From: Himantopus leucocephalus
Taxonomy: Eukaryota; Chordata; Aves; Charadriiformes; Recurvirostridae
NCBI GenBank assembly: GCA_003993805.1
Contig: RSEF01000031.1
Span: forward strand, 24,412,676 to 24,476,675
Reading direction: 5' to 3'
Length of the DNA stretch: 64,000 bases
The first letter of the stretch is position 1. Every line of letters starts with the position of its first letter. Under the pieces are notes generated by a model. It worked only from the letters and a program-made list of their open reading frames with translations. It was not told the origin of the DNA and ran no database searches. This document shows positions 12,864 through 26,638 of this stretch, one piece after another. Both the position numbers and the translations under genes were made by a program.

Positions 12864-15800
12864 TAATCTCAGTATACAGTTGGCTTTCCTATAGCAAATA
12901 CACATTGTTAAGTCCCGTGGAAGATATGTGTCCTTTTCTTCTGCCAACTTAGTTCTGTAGCGTGTGTGCATGTCCCCTACCAGAGGACGCACACTGGAAA
13001 GAGTGGATGTCCTGCAAAGAGGGAAGGTGAAATGTAGCAGATGCCAGAGCTTTTGAAAGAGCTCTCTCCACCCTCACTGCTCTGTGTGCATGTGCTGCTA
13101 TTTTCACCCTGGATTTGCTCAAACTATAGTTGCAGTTACTTTATACAGCACTAATTTCTGTAGAAGATATTTGTGGATGTTAAACATTAATTGAAAGACA
13201 CCCTGGCAATGGCTCTGTTTCAGGCTGGTCAAAGATTGCTGATAACAACAGCAGCAAGCAATTGTTTAGCCACATTAGTAGGACGACAGCAGCTATGTAT
13301 GCAGAAACAACGAAAAACAGACAACGCCAGAGGACACAGACATTTTCTTATACGTTACACAGAAGTTAAGATGTTGAGATCCACATGGAACATTTTGAAG
13401 GACTTCCAGTTGAATGAGACAAAATTCATGGCTTTTAGGATTTTATGTATCTAAGAGTGCTGTGTCTCCTAGTCACTGGAACATGACCAGTGCCTTTGCA
13501 GGATGTGCTGTTTTGCTGTTTGGCACAGTGTGGCAGCGGGGGAAGGCTGCAGCTAAGCCAAAGCTCATTTTTCAGACCATTTCAGGAGTTCCCTTCCAAT
13601 GATCAAAAGCTAATGACTAGCTAAGATGAATCTTGTCATCCCAACAATTTTGCACATGAATAAGTAAAGGGTTCCGCACCAGGAACGGAGCAGGGTGTTA
13701 TTTGTATTCAAAGCATAATGCATAATGCAGAAAGTAATACTTAGTATCATTGAGAATGAGTAGAGAATATGGTTTGTAAGTCTTACATCTGCCTGTGTTA
13801 CAGGGAGGTTTGTGTGGATACGTGTGGGTACACCCACACATCTGTCTGTATATGTATTCACCTCCCATCGTGTTATATTTCTTTAGAATATGCAGTATTA
13901 TAGAGCTGAGGTCTAGGATTTAAGGAAAACGGATGACAAAAACGGAAGTAATTGAACCCTAGGCCTTGAAATCTTCATCTTTGTGGTTTGCATTTAATTT
14001 GATTCCATTTCGTTATTTTTTCCTGACCCTCTTCTTTTGAAGGATAAACCTTTAACTGGGTAAGACAGGCCTACATGAGATTCACAAATGACTTTCATCA
14101 CATAGCCAGTGGGGAACAGGCATATATTTACAAGGCAGACATTAAGAGGATAGAAGACAGGTATTATAGATTAGAAAACATGCAGTATTATCAAAGAGAA
14201 ATGCTAGGTGACAACTCCAGACAACAGATGAAACCGGAACACATAAGATATCGGACACTTGCAGAGCACTGTGCTTGCGATGTGTTATGAGTGCTGTCTG
14301 TTAGCAGCAAGTAACTTCAGCTTGCTTGGTCAGGATTCCTGGTGAAAACTGAGTGGCAGGTGGTAGATGTCCAAAATTAGAAAGTAGGAGGCTGAGCAAA
14401 AAAGTAGATCCTTAGGATCCAAGAGAAATGAGCTTAGGTAGCTAGCTGTGGAGAGAGTGATGAAAGCCAGCCTGCCAGCAATTTCCCTCTCTCACTTGCA
14501 GACTGATGTGTCTGGCTACAGCTCAGAAGTGTTGATGGCCAGAGTAGGGGCAAGATCTCTACAAATCTTCTTGGTTGTGTGGCATTAAAACGTGTATTCA
14601 TGAATACCCTGGGTGGAAAGGACAATACTTTTGTGTCAGGTCATCCTCATCCAAATACCTTTCTTGTTAAGTAATCTTCAATCCTTGGTTATTAGGCTGC
14701 GTAGTCAGAAGTGAGCAACATGTTCTAGACCTTTGTCAAACGGGGAAGATTGTTTACCTCAGAAAGCAATTACACCTGCATTTTTGCCCATTTGTTTTGG
14801 AAGTATTTTGGTCCTAGTAAATGTAGCTTGTGTGTATGTTGTGGGCGGAGACTGCCAATAACTACTGCTTTATTCATTTTTAGTTAGACAGGATGTACTC
14901 CAAGGGCTAGAAACCATGGCTACATATTACAGACCAGCATCTTTGGAGATAATTCAACCTATTATCAATTAAGAAAAGTAAATCGTCAGGCCCTTTTTGT
15001 CTTTTTCCTGTTTCTGACATGCTAAGTCACTGCATCAAAGAAAGGTCACGAATGTGGATGAAGTTCTGTATAATAACCTTACACATCCAGAGTATGACTA
15101 AATATCAAAGGATCCTTCCTTTGCAGGAAGAATTCTGGTATTCACCACTGCAAGAATAATAAAGAATGCAGTTAACAATAATGGATCAAAAAATATTTTG
15201 CATCACTTGGCTGAAATTATTAATGTTAGAAGAAAGCAAATGAGACTGACTTCAGCATATGGACTGGTTGTAGACTGGATGAGGGTAAGCGAAGGCAAGG
15301 GAGATCTGTAAGTAGCATTATAAATTGCTCTCTTGTATTTAATTCAGGTTCTGAACTGAGTTCCAGATTTTCTGGCTAACATGTCTCTGCTAATTCCACA
15401 TCACTGCCTGATCTCTGTCTTGCCTCCAAACTGCATGCAAAAGTCTGTCTTTTCATGCTGCGTTTCCTGAGCTAGCAGCATTGGAAAGTACAAATTCAGG
15501 CAAATACCTAATATTTTACAGTGAGTTTAATGAACAAGAAGGCAGGAAATGCAGAAGAAAAGCAGTCTCAGACATGTTTTCTTCTGGAATATGATTACCG
15601 AACATGTGTTTTCTTTCAGGATTCCAGAGGAAGTGGGGCATTTCTGTTTTCACTTCTTGTGACTTTGACCCCCTGAGTGCAAGGATTCATTTTTTTAACA
15701 TTGTGATTGAAATTTCAATTGCATTTCCAGCTTATTAAACAGGAAACATGGCTTGTAGGTTGTATTAGCATGATATCATCTTGTTTAGGTAAAGAGGTGC

Positions 15801-17044
15801 AAGTGGATGTAAACATCTTTCTCTGACTAATTAAGATAGTTTTAAAACTCACAATGGGGAAGACAGCTAAAGCCCAACACACAGAGGCTGTTCATATGAG
15901 GGGCTGAGGACTGTATTACATTGCTAAGAATTGGAATCAGCAGTTGTGCTTCAAGAGCATTTACACAAAGGTAAGGCTCCATAGTGGTAGAAAAAGAAAA
16001 CAAGAACATAGAATAGCATTGCCTCCAAATGGAGCTGAGCTAGACAAGAAGATTGCCCCATATCTGCACCCACAGCAGAAGCAGCCCAACAAGGGCCATT
16101 CTGAGAGGAAATCCCTCCTTGCATTAGTTCAGCCTTCTGGGCACATAGGGAAATGGGGAGCCTGGCTGCCTTAAAAGGGTGAAATTGTCTGAAGGACTTT
16201 TGAGTTTGCTTTCCATCTTGGTTTAAAAAGGGATGGCCAAATTGCAAAAGATACGTGGCAAATTTTCTTACTGAATGTTACTTTGAAGTCAGAGGCAAGT
16301 GAGAGCAGGAGCAGTGAGTTTTGACTTTCTTTAAGATTGGCCCTCTGGTAAGAGAAGAAATTTGGGATGGAATGAGTGGAATGGCATGAAGAGAAAGAGA
16401 GCAGAGCTTGAGGCAGCAGTCTTACTTTGCCCGACTTTTCTAAGATGATGACCAAACAGTAGACTACTGGAGTCATCAGGAAGGAGACCTAACACTTTTT
16501 CACCTGTTTCGAAGTTATGTAGTATACGCCTCTAGAGGGACACTGGCTAAAATCAAATACAGAGGAAGAAGGCTTCCCAATTTATCATTAATTAGCAATC
16601 ACTCTCAGCATTCCGCAACACCTAGTCCTGGTTCCCTTGCTAGGAGTCTGTACTCAGCAATCACTGCAATGCATACCAAATGTCGCAGTGCATGCTTCCA
16701 GCCAACAAGGTGCTAACATGAATATAGCCCATCTGGTTAAAATTTACAAACACAATGAAGAAGATGCTTTCATGAAATAAGAGTCTGCTAAGTCAAGCTC
16801 TACTATCAGAAAACATGTAAGGAGTAAAATTAATGAAAATAAAATTTCTTTGCCAAAAATAAAAACGTATGGTCACTTTTGTGGACAGTATTCAAATTTT
16901 AGAGGAGTTGACCATCATGATTAATACTATTCTAAAAGCTGTAATTCTTCTCTGTCTTCAAGGGTCATTGTCATTTTTGTCATTGCCATTGTTGTGATGA
17001 GCCTTTCAGCTTTACAGGAGAAGAGCACTAGACCTTATATCCTA

Positions 17045-17095
17045 CTTTAATTTAGACTGGAAGGAACTTCCAATTAGGGGTCAGTCAGTTCAGTG
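17045..17095 (-). repeat. Ancient CR1 3'-end fragment
   Basis: The run TTTAGACTGGAAGGAACTTC followed by AGGGGTCAGTCAGTTCA resembles the common reverse-complement CR1 3' end (ACTGGAAGGGACCT...AGGTCATCTAGTCCA). It is short and diverged. Confidence 0.45.
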
Positions 17096-20000
17096 ATGAA
17101 AACAGACAATTAAGCCGTTTTGATTACACATGTTTGATAGCTCTGACACACAAATGTTATCAAGTTCTGTTCTCTGTGGTGTATCAGGGATCTAAACCGG
17201 CCACGAAGTGATTCTTTGCGTGGGATATAAGTGAACAGACACAGAAAGGAAGTGCAACTCCTACTCTCCAATATTTATTACCTGAGATTGCTGTGGAAGC
17301 TGCAAAAAAAGACAGATTCACTAAAGACCAGCAAAATCACTTTTGCTTATAACGTAAATAACATTGGTGTCCAGATCTCCATAGGTTAAGTATTACTGTT
17401 CCAGCCTGTGGATTGTACCAATCTAAACAAGTATTTATAGCTTGAAATTGCATTCAGTTCTTTTGTCTTTATGAGATAAATCTTTACCGCACTTAAGCCC
17501 AAACAATTTATTGTTCAAACAGCTTTGACACTGTCTTGTGCACTAGTTCAAATCTGTTGAGCCAACTGGCTCACCGGATAGGGAGATTCTAGCTATAGGT
17601 TTTGGTTAATATGTTGGAAATGTTCGTGGATTTTTTTCTTTGTTCATCTTTTCCATTTTCTTTTTCTCCCCCTTCCTACACACTATTCTTCTTTTATCCT
17701 CAGAACTTTCACTCTAATCCTGGACCATGCAAAGTCCCTGTAGCTGGGAATTTTGTTTGTCTTTACTAATTCCTGTTGTTGCTCTAGTCTACTTCATTCA
17801 AACTTAATCACATGCTTATGATGTAGTCAGGATTTAGAATAAGATTCAGCATTGAAATCGGCATAATTTTACATGTAATGAGATTTTAGTGTGTTAGCCT
17901 TGAACTGTAGCCCTCAGAAATTAATCTGTATTTTTCTGTGGCCCATTTCCTCCACAGTGGTTGGGTGGCATGAAGGGTTGGATCTGGCTGTTCTTCAGTA
18001 TTACATACAGAGACAGACAAAATATACTACTTTTAAGTGGACAGTGCATAGCAAGACAATGTAATATTTTACCATTGCTGTTGATGCTTACTCCAAACAT
18101 GTACAGAGGCTTCAGATTTCAAAATTTGTGCAGTAAGTACAAGGAGGTGGACACATGTTTTTAATGAATGGCACAGAGAAACAGGACTCAAATATAATTC
18201 TCATTGGAGAAAACAGACTTGAAATAATATTAAGACTATGACTAGTGGACAAAAACCACAGATGCAAAACTAAGGCCAGCATTTCGTTCTTAACCTGGAA
18301 CTCAGTGAAAAATAATTCTTCCTCCTTTTTCTTAACAGATTTTGGAAACTTTAAAGATGTTTAAGTCAGACTTAAATATAAAATATTTAATCTCAAATAT
18401 CTTTACTGTTTATATTGCAAAATAAACACACTCACTAAACTTTGTTTCTCACTATATCATATTTAAATTATCAAGAGCAAAAAAATGCCCACTAGTTTTC
18501 CATATTCAGGCTTTTTTAAAGTCAGCCACTTTTCTCATTTGTTAATAGCAGAAAACCACTTCTTGGGCTAATATTTTGGTGCTACAATGTGTAGCACAGG
18601 CGTTTGTTAATAACTGAAAAATGCAGCTTCTAGAATCAGTAAATTAAACAGTGAAATTTAAATGTAATGAATGATCTTCTTATTCAGACTGTTACTGACT
18701 CTTCCAATACAACTAAGATGGTGACTGACACAGAATGCAGTGACAGATATTACTACCCAAACTAAGCTCACATATATGAGCAAGAGAAAAAGTAACAACA
18801 ACAAAAAATCTATACTACTACACAATGACCTTATGTGAAAGCCTAATTTCTTTGGCAATGATTCAACCAGCTAATAAATGTTATCAGACATAATTAGAAA
18901 AAATAATAAATTTTCCCTTACGTTTTACACAAAATTTGTTCTTTGAAACTTGAAACTGCAGATCGTTTATCAGCTGATACAAATTTTCTTAGTTCCACTG
19001 AAAGCAATGACAGTTTCTGTCATCAAGGGATCTGTCCCTTTTGTCTGCTAATTTTATAGATGCATTTCTATTTAATTTTTAATGCTAACACTTTAAAGAG
19101 ATCCCATAGCCTTTTTCATAGCAGTAGGACTGGTGAGAAACTCTTTACTGTAATCCAGAACAATCCACAGAATATGGCTTAGAAGGAATATGTTTACTAC
19201 CATTTACTCTCCATCCTTGCACTTTGTCTAATAAAGATGTTACCACTCCCTGCAGCCTTGGCATGGCTTCTTTCTTAATGGCCTTTCAGAGATACATTTG
19301 AAAGTGTTAAATGGTGAGATATTTCTAGAACTATTAAAAATCAGCTGAGAAAATGGTTATATAAAGGAGTGTATAAACTGTGAAAATAATGAAGGTGGTT
19401 TTTATTATTGCTTTTCTTTGTTTTGGTGTTATTAAAAAAAATCTTTTGAGATGTTTTAGTTACATTACAGTTTATATTGAAGTTACGGCTTAACTAAATT
19501 TACTAGGTGGCATCCTACAGCCACATATTTTTATAACCATTCTGTTATAAAGGAAAATGTATTAGAAATGTAAATAGCAAACAAACTTTTCTGAAAGCAT
19601 CTTACTTTTCATATAGTTCACTGGCCTGATTCTTTCTTTATTCATACTTACAACGCCATAAATATTTCCATTGTTTCACTCCTGGAAGAGTGACAAATTC
19701 ACTGTTTTAAAATGGCAAAAATATACCAGATGCCACAAGTGAGAAGAAAACAAATTTTTTTCTGGAGGATCAGCAGCACAGAGCAAAACTGCTTAATTCA
19801 TTACTTTCTTTGCTGCTTACCCGTAAGGGCTTTTCATCTCCTTGCAGTATCTGTCGCCTTCTCCTCAGCAACTATGGGGTGTAGTAGGTAACCTTTACTT
19901 TAAATGGAGTCTACCTAAAAAGGTTTCCCAAGAAAGAGGCATTGCCACAAGTTTTTACCATCTAAGCACAGCCACAGAAGGTCAGTATTCTCAATACTGA

Positions 20001-20328
20001 CGCGGTCTGTATTTTCCCTATTAATGCTGCATGCATTGATATATGTAACATTAACATTCTCTGCACCAATACTGCTAAGTAATTGACTTGCATGTCTGTA
20101 CTGTTACAAAAGCTCACAATGCCATGGCCAGATTTAGCATGTACTTTTAAATAATATGTCTGCTTGCATCTGAGATATCAAATTATCAGTATGGTTTTTA
20201 TGTTCCTGGACATGTCACTGAAAGTGTTTTAAGAGGTAGCTTTGCAGTTCGAAGTTAAGTGGTTTTGAATAGCAATGTATGCAAGCAAACAAAAGTGAAA
20301 TTTAAAACTTTCATACAGAGGTTTCTAA

Positions 20329-20428
20329 NNNNNNNNNNNNNNNNNNNNNNNNNNNNNNNNNNNNNNNNNNNNNNNNNNNNNNNNNNNNNNNNNNNNNNNN
20401 NNNNNNNNNNNNNNNNNNNNNNNNNNNN
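20329..20428. other. Assembly gap (100 N)
   Basis: Exactly 100 consecutive Ns, the conventional size for a gap of unknown length. Confidence 0.99.
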
Positions 20429-21067
20429 TCAGGGACCAAAATGTGAAATGAATGACTGAATAGGTAACTTTACACCTCTGCACTAGAACAAAAGACTTGC
20501 AAATGGAAATTCATTAACACTTAAAATGCTGGACTTGGAAACAGGAGGTGGGAAATCTTTTGAGAGCTACTTGGTGATTTGGGAAAGAAGTCACCAGAAT
20601 AAAAGGAAGAACATCTTGGAGTACTGAATAGGAATGGGTTTCTTACAGGTGGTATACGTGTTCAATCAGTGCTTTCTCAAAAGGCTAATGCGACCTCCAA
20701 TAATAATGGATGTTTGTCTCTTAAAGCTAAAGAGAAGAGGGCTTAAAGAAAACCTGCATGAGGCAGAAGACATATCCAAGAAACTTTGAAAAAAGGGGAA
20801 AGGAAATAGATTGGCAACAGAAATTATGACTCAGGCAACTCACAGGGGCTTTTGCATTGCAGTGCTGTGATTTTAGTAGTCTGGATTAAATACTTTAAAT
20901 GTCTGGTAACCCATGCATAGACGTATTATGCAAACTGTGATCATTTTAATAAATAGTGTTTTGACATGACTGTATGATTCATAGTTGCAGGAATAACTTT
21001 CTACTACCAAAAGTGTCCTAACAAAAATATCTGTATGATAGTAGAATCTCTAACATTTCTCAGATCT

Positions 21068-21146
21068 CTTAGAAGCGAAAGAGAGGACTATGCTGAGTTC
21101 ACACTGNCTTAGAAGCGAAAGAGAGGACTATGCTGAGTTCACACTG
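21068..21146. repeat. 39-bp perfect direct duplication flanking a single N
   Basis: The 39 bases at 21068-21106 recur exactly at 21108-21146, separated only by one N at 21107. The likely cause is two contig ends overlapping and being joined without merging. Confidence 0.95.
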
Positions 21147-24100
21147 TGCTCACTGGGATAAAATAATAAGAATCAGGAGGATAGAAACTTCTTTTCAGAA
21201 CAAAATGTTTCTTTCTTGTTACTGTGAAATACTGCCATTAGAAGAAAAAAGCCTCCAGTCTAAACAGCAGGGATTAACAGAAATGTTAATGGTCTGAGTG
21301 ACTAAAAAGTGCCCTGGTTATTGTACTGAGGTGCATATGAAGGAAAGGAAGAAGTCTTGTGCTCAGATGTAGCCTGAATTCCTAGGAAATAATTTTGAGA
21401 AACTTCTACTGGAGTTTCTAAAGAGCAGCCCAGAGAATCAACTTGAAGTAAACAGACTTGATGCCAGCTGAGAGCAAACTCTCAATGTTGTTCACAGAAC
21501 TATTTTTTGTTTTTGATAACAGCAAACCATGGTGTCAAGGGAGAAGACGTCCTCTCCCTCAAGTAACAATGGACGTGGCCACAGCCCAGAGTGTCACTAG
21601 TTCACCTCTTCTGCTCTTCTGCAAATCTGGCCACTGGATCTCAATAGTGTTGATCAGTCCGGCCCTTTGGTGTCCTACATCCAAGTCTTATAATGGGGAA
21701 GAGGTAAAAGCTTCTGTCTAGTATAGTTGACCAGGATATAGGGGGTTTCAGCACTGTCCATGCCCTGACTATCTGACATACTGTGCTTCAGAATTATACC
21801 AGCCCTGCTATATATCAGGTATATATATTCACCAGAAGAATGGTGAAGGTAGGTATAGATCCTTCTAGTATATTTTTAAATCACTCTAGTTTGGTCTAAG
21901 AAGCAGAACTCTAGTTAACCCACAGAATCTGAACAAGATTCAGAAATGTACTGACTTGAATTAACGGTACTGTGACTGTCAAATTCTTAAATCAGTTAAA
22001 AGGATGTTTGCAGAACAGAATTAAGACATGGAACAGATGAGTTAATATACCCCCAAAATGTTTTTTTCTGTTAATGTGAAGTATTTGTTTGTTCATGGTT
22101 GCAGACCAAAGTCAAACATCTTTACCTAAAACATTATGGAAGTAAAATCAGAAGAGTTGATACTTACTGTTCCAGTGTCAGCCCTCTATATCATATGCCT
22201 TTTCTGACCCCAGGACAAGACAGAAGTTAGTCTCTTTTGCTGGGTGCCCATAATCATAATAAATTTATTATTAGTTTGGATATACATCTCTTGCAACTGA
22301 CAGCAGTGTTTCAGTTTGTTTAAAATGCTTGAGATTTAGCAGAGTAAATATTATTTTGCCTAAAGTAATCATAATTCCTCTTTGTGCAAAATGTGGCACC
22401 CACCCAGACATTGCATGACAGTAAATATCAGCAACATCTAAGGAGGGACAGGTCATTCTGATGGCGGAGCAGAAACTACCTAGAAACACTGTGGAAAAAC
22501 AAGCAGCAGAGACTCAGATATGCCTCCTCTGTGTTCAAAGCCTTTACTTGCTTTCTTTTTTTCTAAATTTGATTAAACCTGCAGTACTTATCCATAATAC
22601 TTATTGCCAAGAAAAGCTAAACATGCACATCCTGGAGACAACCACCTACAAAGTGACATGCTCTGCTGTCCGACAGTGCAGACCAGTGAGGGTCGCCTGA
22701 GAGCACAGTGCTGAGAGCAGATAAGGAAATTTTGGAAGTGTTGCTTGTGAAGCTTTCTGACAGAGAAACAGTTGCAGCAACTCCTTGAAAATGTCTTCCT
22801 CAGAGGAGAAATGAGAAAGTTAAAACTTGCCCATTTTAAGGAAGACTTTTCGAGGAGTCAGTCCAAAGGAGGAGGTGGGAGATGCACTGAAGGAAGCAGC
22901 AAATAGCCACCCTACTGGAGTAATCTTTCAAAGCCTGTGAGAAGAAGATTAAATCTGTACAACAGAAACATCTGTACGACAAGGGCAGATAAAGCGGAGC
23001 ATCAGAAGAATATCTGGAGGAAGCTGACCAGGTTGGGGGGAAGATCCTGAAAGGGAAGTAGCTTCAGGTTGATGCATCTTCTTGGGTGAACAAGAGTGCA
23101 GATAGGAAGGAGGAGCACGGAGAGGAAAGACTGTGGTAAAACAGACTTTATCGCAGACAGGTAGGAAGAGGTTAAAGATAGCACAGCCAGCCTGGAAAAC
23201 AGAGTTTATGTAATAGGATAATAACAGGCTGCAGGTATTTTGAAGAAGTCAGGGGAAGAAAGAGAGGAAAAGAGTCAGAACTGTTCTATTTTTGGCCTCG
23301 TTTATGCACAGAACGTATTTCTAAAGTTATGGTGGTGACTGGTTGTGATCAGTGTCTGCACATGTAAATACGATTTCTTCAGCTGCCAGGTACTGATGTA
23401 AAACCAAACCTGCCCCCAAACCACAGTAACAGGAAAAAACCTGTTCACACAGGGAAAATAGACACTTAGTCATCAACAGCCTCAGTGTATTCAGAGAGAT
23501 ACCAGAAATCCCCAAAGAATACATAGATCTAGCTAAAGCAAATTTGGATAGATACAGGCAGGAAATCTTTCGAAAGGCAATAGCGCAACACATATGGGGA
23601 TGCTTTACTTAGATTCAGTGCTGTTTTATACTGCCTTATAAAGGTAAGCTGTTTCACAGATGCTATTTGATTATACCAACTAGTTATAACAGGGTTCTGA
23701 ATACAATTTTCTGAGCAATTTGGACCACTGGTTTTCACGTGCTGGGCTCTACAGATAGCACATTCAGGGTTGCCACTCTGATTTATATCTATTACAAGTT
23801 ATATACCCAAGATTACATTATTAAAGTTTAAAGTAATTTTGTAATACAATCTCTCTTATATCTGAGCAAAATTAATGTAATTTGTTGGCACTGAAAAAAC
23901 AGTTCTGCTTTGTAAAATGGACTTATTCAATTTTTCCAATTGCAAGGAGTTATTATTTGTCTAATCCCATTAACACTATCAAATTATAAACAAAGAAGAG
24001 TAAGACAAAGTAAGCGCATTTTTATTGCCCTTGGCTGTCCTGATGATAGGAAATGAATAACGCAGCAGAAGTGCAATCTTTTGATCTTTAAGCAGTTTTC

Positions 24101-26458
24101 AGGCATATAATTTTGCCTAAAATATGCACATCATTGGCAGGAACAGTAAGATTTTTACAGGCTGAAGTAAAATGTTGTAGCAACCTGTGCCTGAAAAGCA
24201 TTGTCACTGTTCAAACTTCTGCCTTCATATCCTTCAATTTGAATACTGTGTTTGAATGTGAATATTTTCTTTACAAATAGTCAGAACAAAGTCATTAAGC
24301 AAACTGTTGAGTTCCAAGGATAGCAAATTCAAACTTGTTGGTTTTTAAACGCCTTTCTTAAAATGGTGTTTGTGATTCAAATCAGTGAAAATCTGTATCG
24401 ATTCATGCCTCTATAATTAATTCTGCTGAATCCAGTGAAGTAAAGATAGCCAGGCAATAAATATGCTGTAATTCACATACACATAGAAGCATAGTCTTCT
24501 CTTGCAGCACGAGTACAGTCTCTGCTACAGTGTTTAAGGGAAGTGCTAAAGTGTACAGAAAGTCTGCAAATGATCAAAGATATGTGATGTGTCATCTCAG
24601 CATCATGAATGAATTAAGTGAAAAAACCCAAAGACATAAGGCCATTACTATATACACCAATTTCTGTTATGTTGATCAGTTTCTGGGTGAAGCACCAGCA
24701 CAAAAATGTTTTCTTGACTCCCTGAGCAATCTTTTTTACTGGTCGAGGGAGTTCGGTAGCAAGAATCCCTTGTCCAGCTAAAGAATGTCATTAAATCCTT
24801 CAGGCACATCCATAAGATAATGCTGGTGAATCAATTGGGATTGCCTTAAAAAAAAAAGGTACAGATTTTAGTACTGACTATAACAGTGTCAGGTCTGAGA
24901 GAAAGCTGGATGTTAGCAAAAAGAAATTTTCCCCAATGTATTTTACTTCTGTTGCTGGGAAAGCTGCAACAAAGAAAAACGCTTAGCTTCCTTTCACCCA
25001 AGCCCCACATAAAAATGGCAAGAGTCCAAACAGTTAAAAATAGAGGGATTATCCAAGCCTTTAGATTAAAAGAGCTTGTTTCCTGGTTGCCACATATGCT
25101 CCTTCTTAGACCAGGTGCCTGTATTCCTACATAAAATACTTCAGGCCCACTCTTCCACTACTGATAATCAGGGCACCTAAAAAACTTCATTTTCCTGCAG
25201 TGGAGTGCTACTGAATGTATAGCACAGATATTTGATAACTTTCTCGCCAGAGCTAGCGCTGAGCCTATCCAGCAAGTTACAAAACACTCTGAATATCACT
25301 TTTGTGGGAGTTGGTAATATGCAAAGGCTATTAAACCAGAGTTTCTGAATGTGCTATGGACAATTTTCTAATGTCCAGACATTTTAAGATCTTTAAAATA
25401 AATCAGTACAAAGATGCATATCATAGCCTGGTCAATTATAGCACTCAGTGTGCAATTAAGACTGTGGAATTTGCCTTTCTGCTTTGGACTACTGCCCAAG
25501 GCATTGCATAGGTTCGGCATGTCATGCCTTAAAAACGTTAACATGAAGTTTCAGCAAAGTACAGTTGAACCACATCCACAGGATGGCAGTAGAAAATAGC
25601 TGTCAGGAAGTCTACTGTATGATGATGACTGCTGTTATGACTCAAAAGAATAGAAAACTTCTGACAGCCACAACAATAAGAAGCTGGACTTAAAATAACC
25701 TGTGAATGATGTTTATTACTCTGGGGATAGATTCTCAGGGCTCAAGAAGCAAAGAAAAAGATAAATACAATGCACTGAAGATAGGTGACTTATTTCTTAA
25801 TTATGGCCAAACCCTTTAGAACTTATTTCAGAGGTATTAAAAAAAGGCAAAACAGGATGACTTAATCTCATAGCACACCTTGAATTCCAAATATTCCTAG
25901 CCAAGATTCAAACCCAAATGTCTGGCAGCTGTAGTAAAACTGATGAATTGTTGGTTATCTGATGCAATCTGACCTTGATTTAATCTGTAGGAGATGACCT
26001 ATTTCTACTCTACTTTCTGTTTAGGTTTGGGTCGTTTGTTGTATCCACTCTTTCACAAGAGTCTTGACTTATAAAGCTAGTGCTTCCCAAGTTAGTTCAT
26101 TAAGAAGATATTTATCATTTATGTGAAAGTAAAGTAGGCATTTTAAAGTCATAAAAATCTCCTAAATGCTACTTCTTCAGAGAATTTTAACTCCCTTCCA
26201 TTCATATTTATATTACAGGCAGAGCTAGGAAACTGTGCAATGTTATTGCAAGCCCCTTGGGCACACACATTACAACACAAGCCGTAATTACCTCATCACA
26301 CAGTATTTTTTTTTCCGCATCACTCTGCCAATGCACAGAACAAAGAGAGCTTGAGGTTAAAACATGAATGTAGTGAAGAAAACTTGGTTTCCCTCATCTG
26401 CTGCAGAAGTTGGAAGGTGCACTGTGAATAAGGGTGGGGACTGCAAGATGAGAAAGCA

Positions 26459-26560
26459 GTCTCATGGTTAAGGTGTCAGGAGCGCTGTCAGGACAAGGGA
26501 TACAATCCCCACACTGCTGCAGAATTTGATTCGAGCAAGTCACTTCAGGCAAACTAAATG
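26459..26560 (+). repeat. MIR-like (CORE/tRNA-derived) SINE fossil
   Basis: The order of blocks fits a MIR-type SINE: CATGGTTAAGGTGTCAGGAG (A-box-like and flank), GGGATACAATCCC (B-box-like, compare GGTTCGAATCC), CACACTGCTGCAGAATTTGA, then GAGCAAGTCACTTCAGGCAA (compare GGGCAAGTCACTTAACC). Diverged but recognisable by eye. Confidence 0.6.
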
Positions 26561-26590
26561 GTCATTAAGTAGGCACTTCACATTTTCTGG

Positions 26591-26638
26591 GTGCTCAGCG
26601 TAACGCCTTCAGGTTTGTCTTGCTGAAGTGCTGAGCAC
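26591..26638. repeat. Nested inverted repeat next to the MIR-like SINE
   Basis: Outer arms GTGCTCAGC (26591-26599) and GCTGAGCAC (26630-26638) are perfect complements. Inside them CTTCAG (26607-26612) pairs with CTGAAG (26623-26628). The TGCTCAGC...GCTGAGCA pattern recalls palindromic cores of old amniote SINE/MIR-type units. Confidence 0.75.

Larger units (their letters stand above)
4401..20328. other. AT-rich non-coding stretch
   Basis: No recognisable exon was seen on either strand. Visible items are a CA microsatellite (9421-9454), a TTTG microsatellite (12826-12863), a few small hairpins and faint repeat fossils. Frames of 60-128 codons are short and show no family resemblance. Because SV2C runs leftwards, this is either its 3' intron or 3' untranslated and intergenic DNA. 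Confidence 0.5.

Noticed and set aside
14434..14625. A minus-strand 63-codon frame in a moderately GC-rich patch
   Set aside because: No recognisable domain and no splice-site arrangement joining it to another exon.
23000..23280. Purine-rich, GAGGAAG-rich stretch considered as an LTR or exon
   Set aside because: No terminal repeats, no splice-bounded frame and no family resemblance.
25900..25950. Minus strand reads TTTTACTACAG followed by codons for LPD, resembling an acceptor and the SV2 C-terminal LPDTR motif
   Set aside because: The frame continues I-W-V-stop instead of T-R-T-Q, and no matching upstream exon was found; chance.
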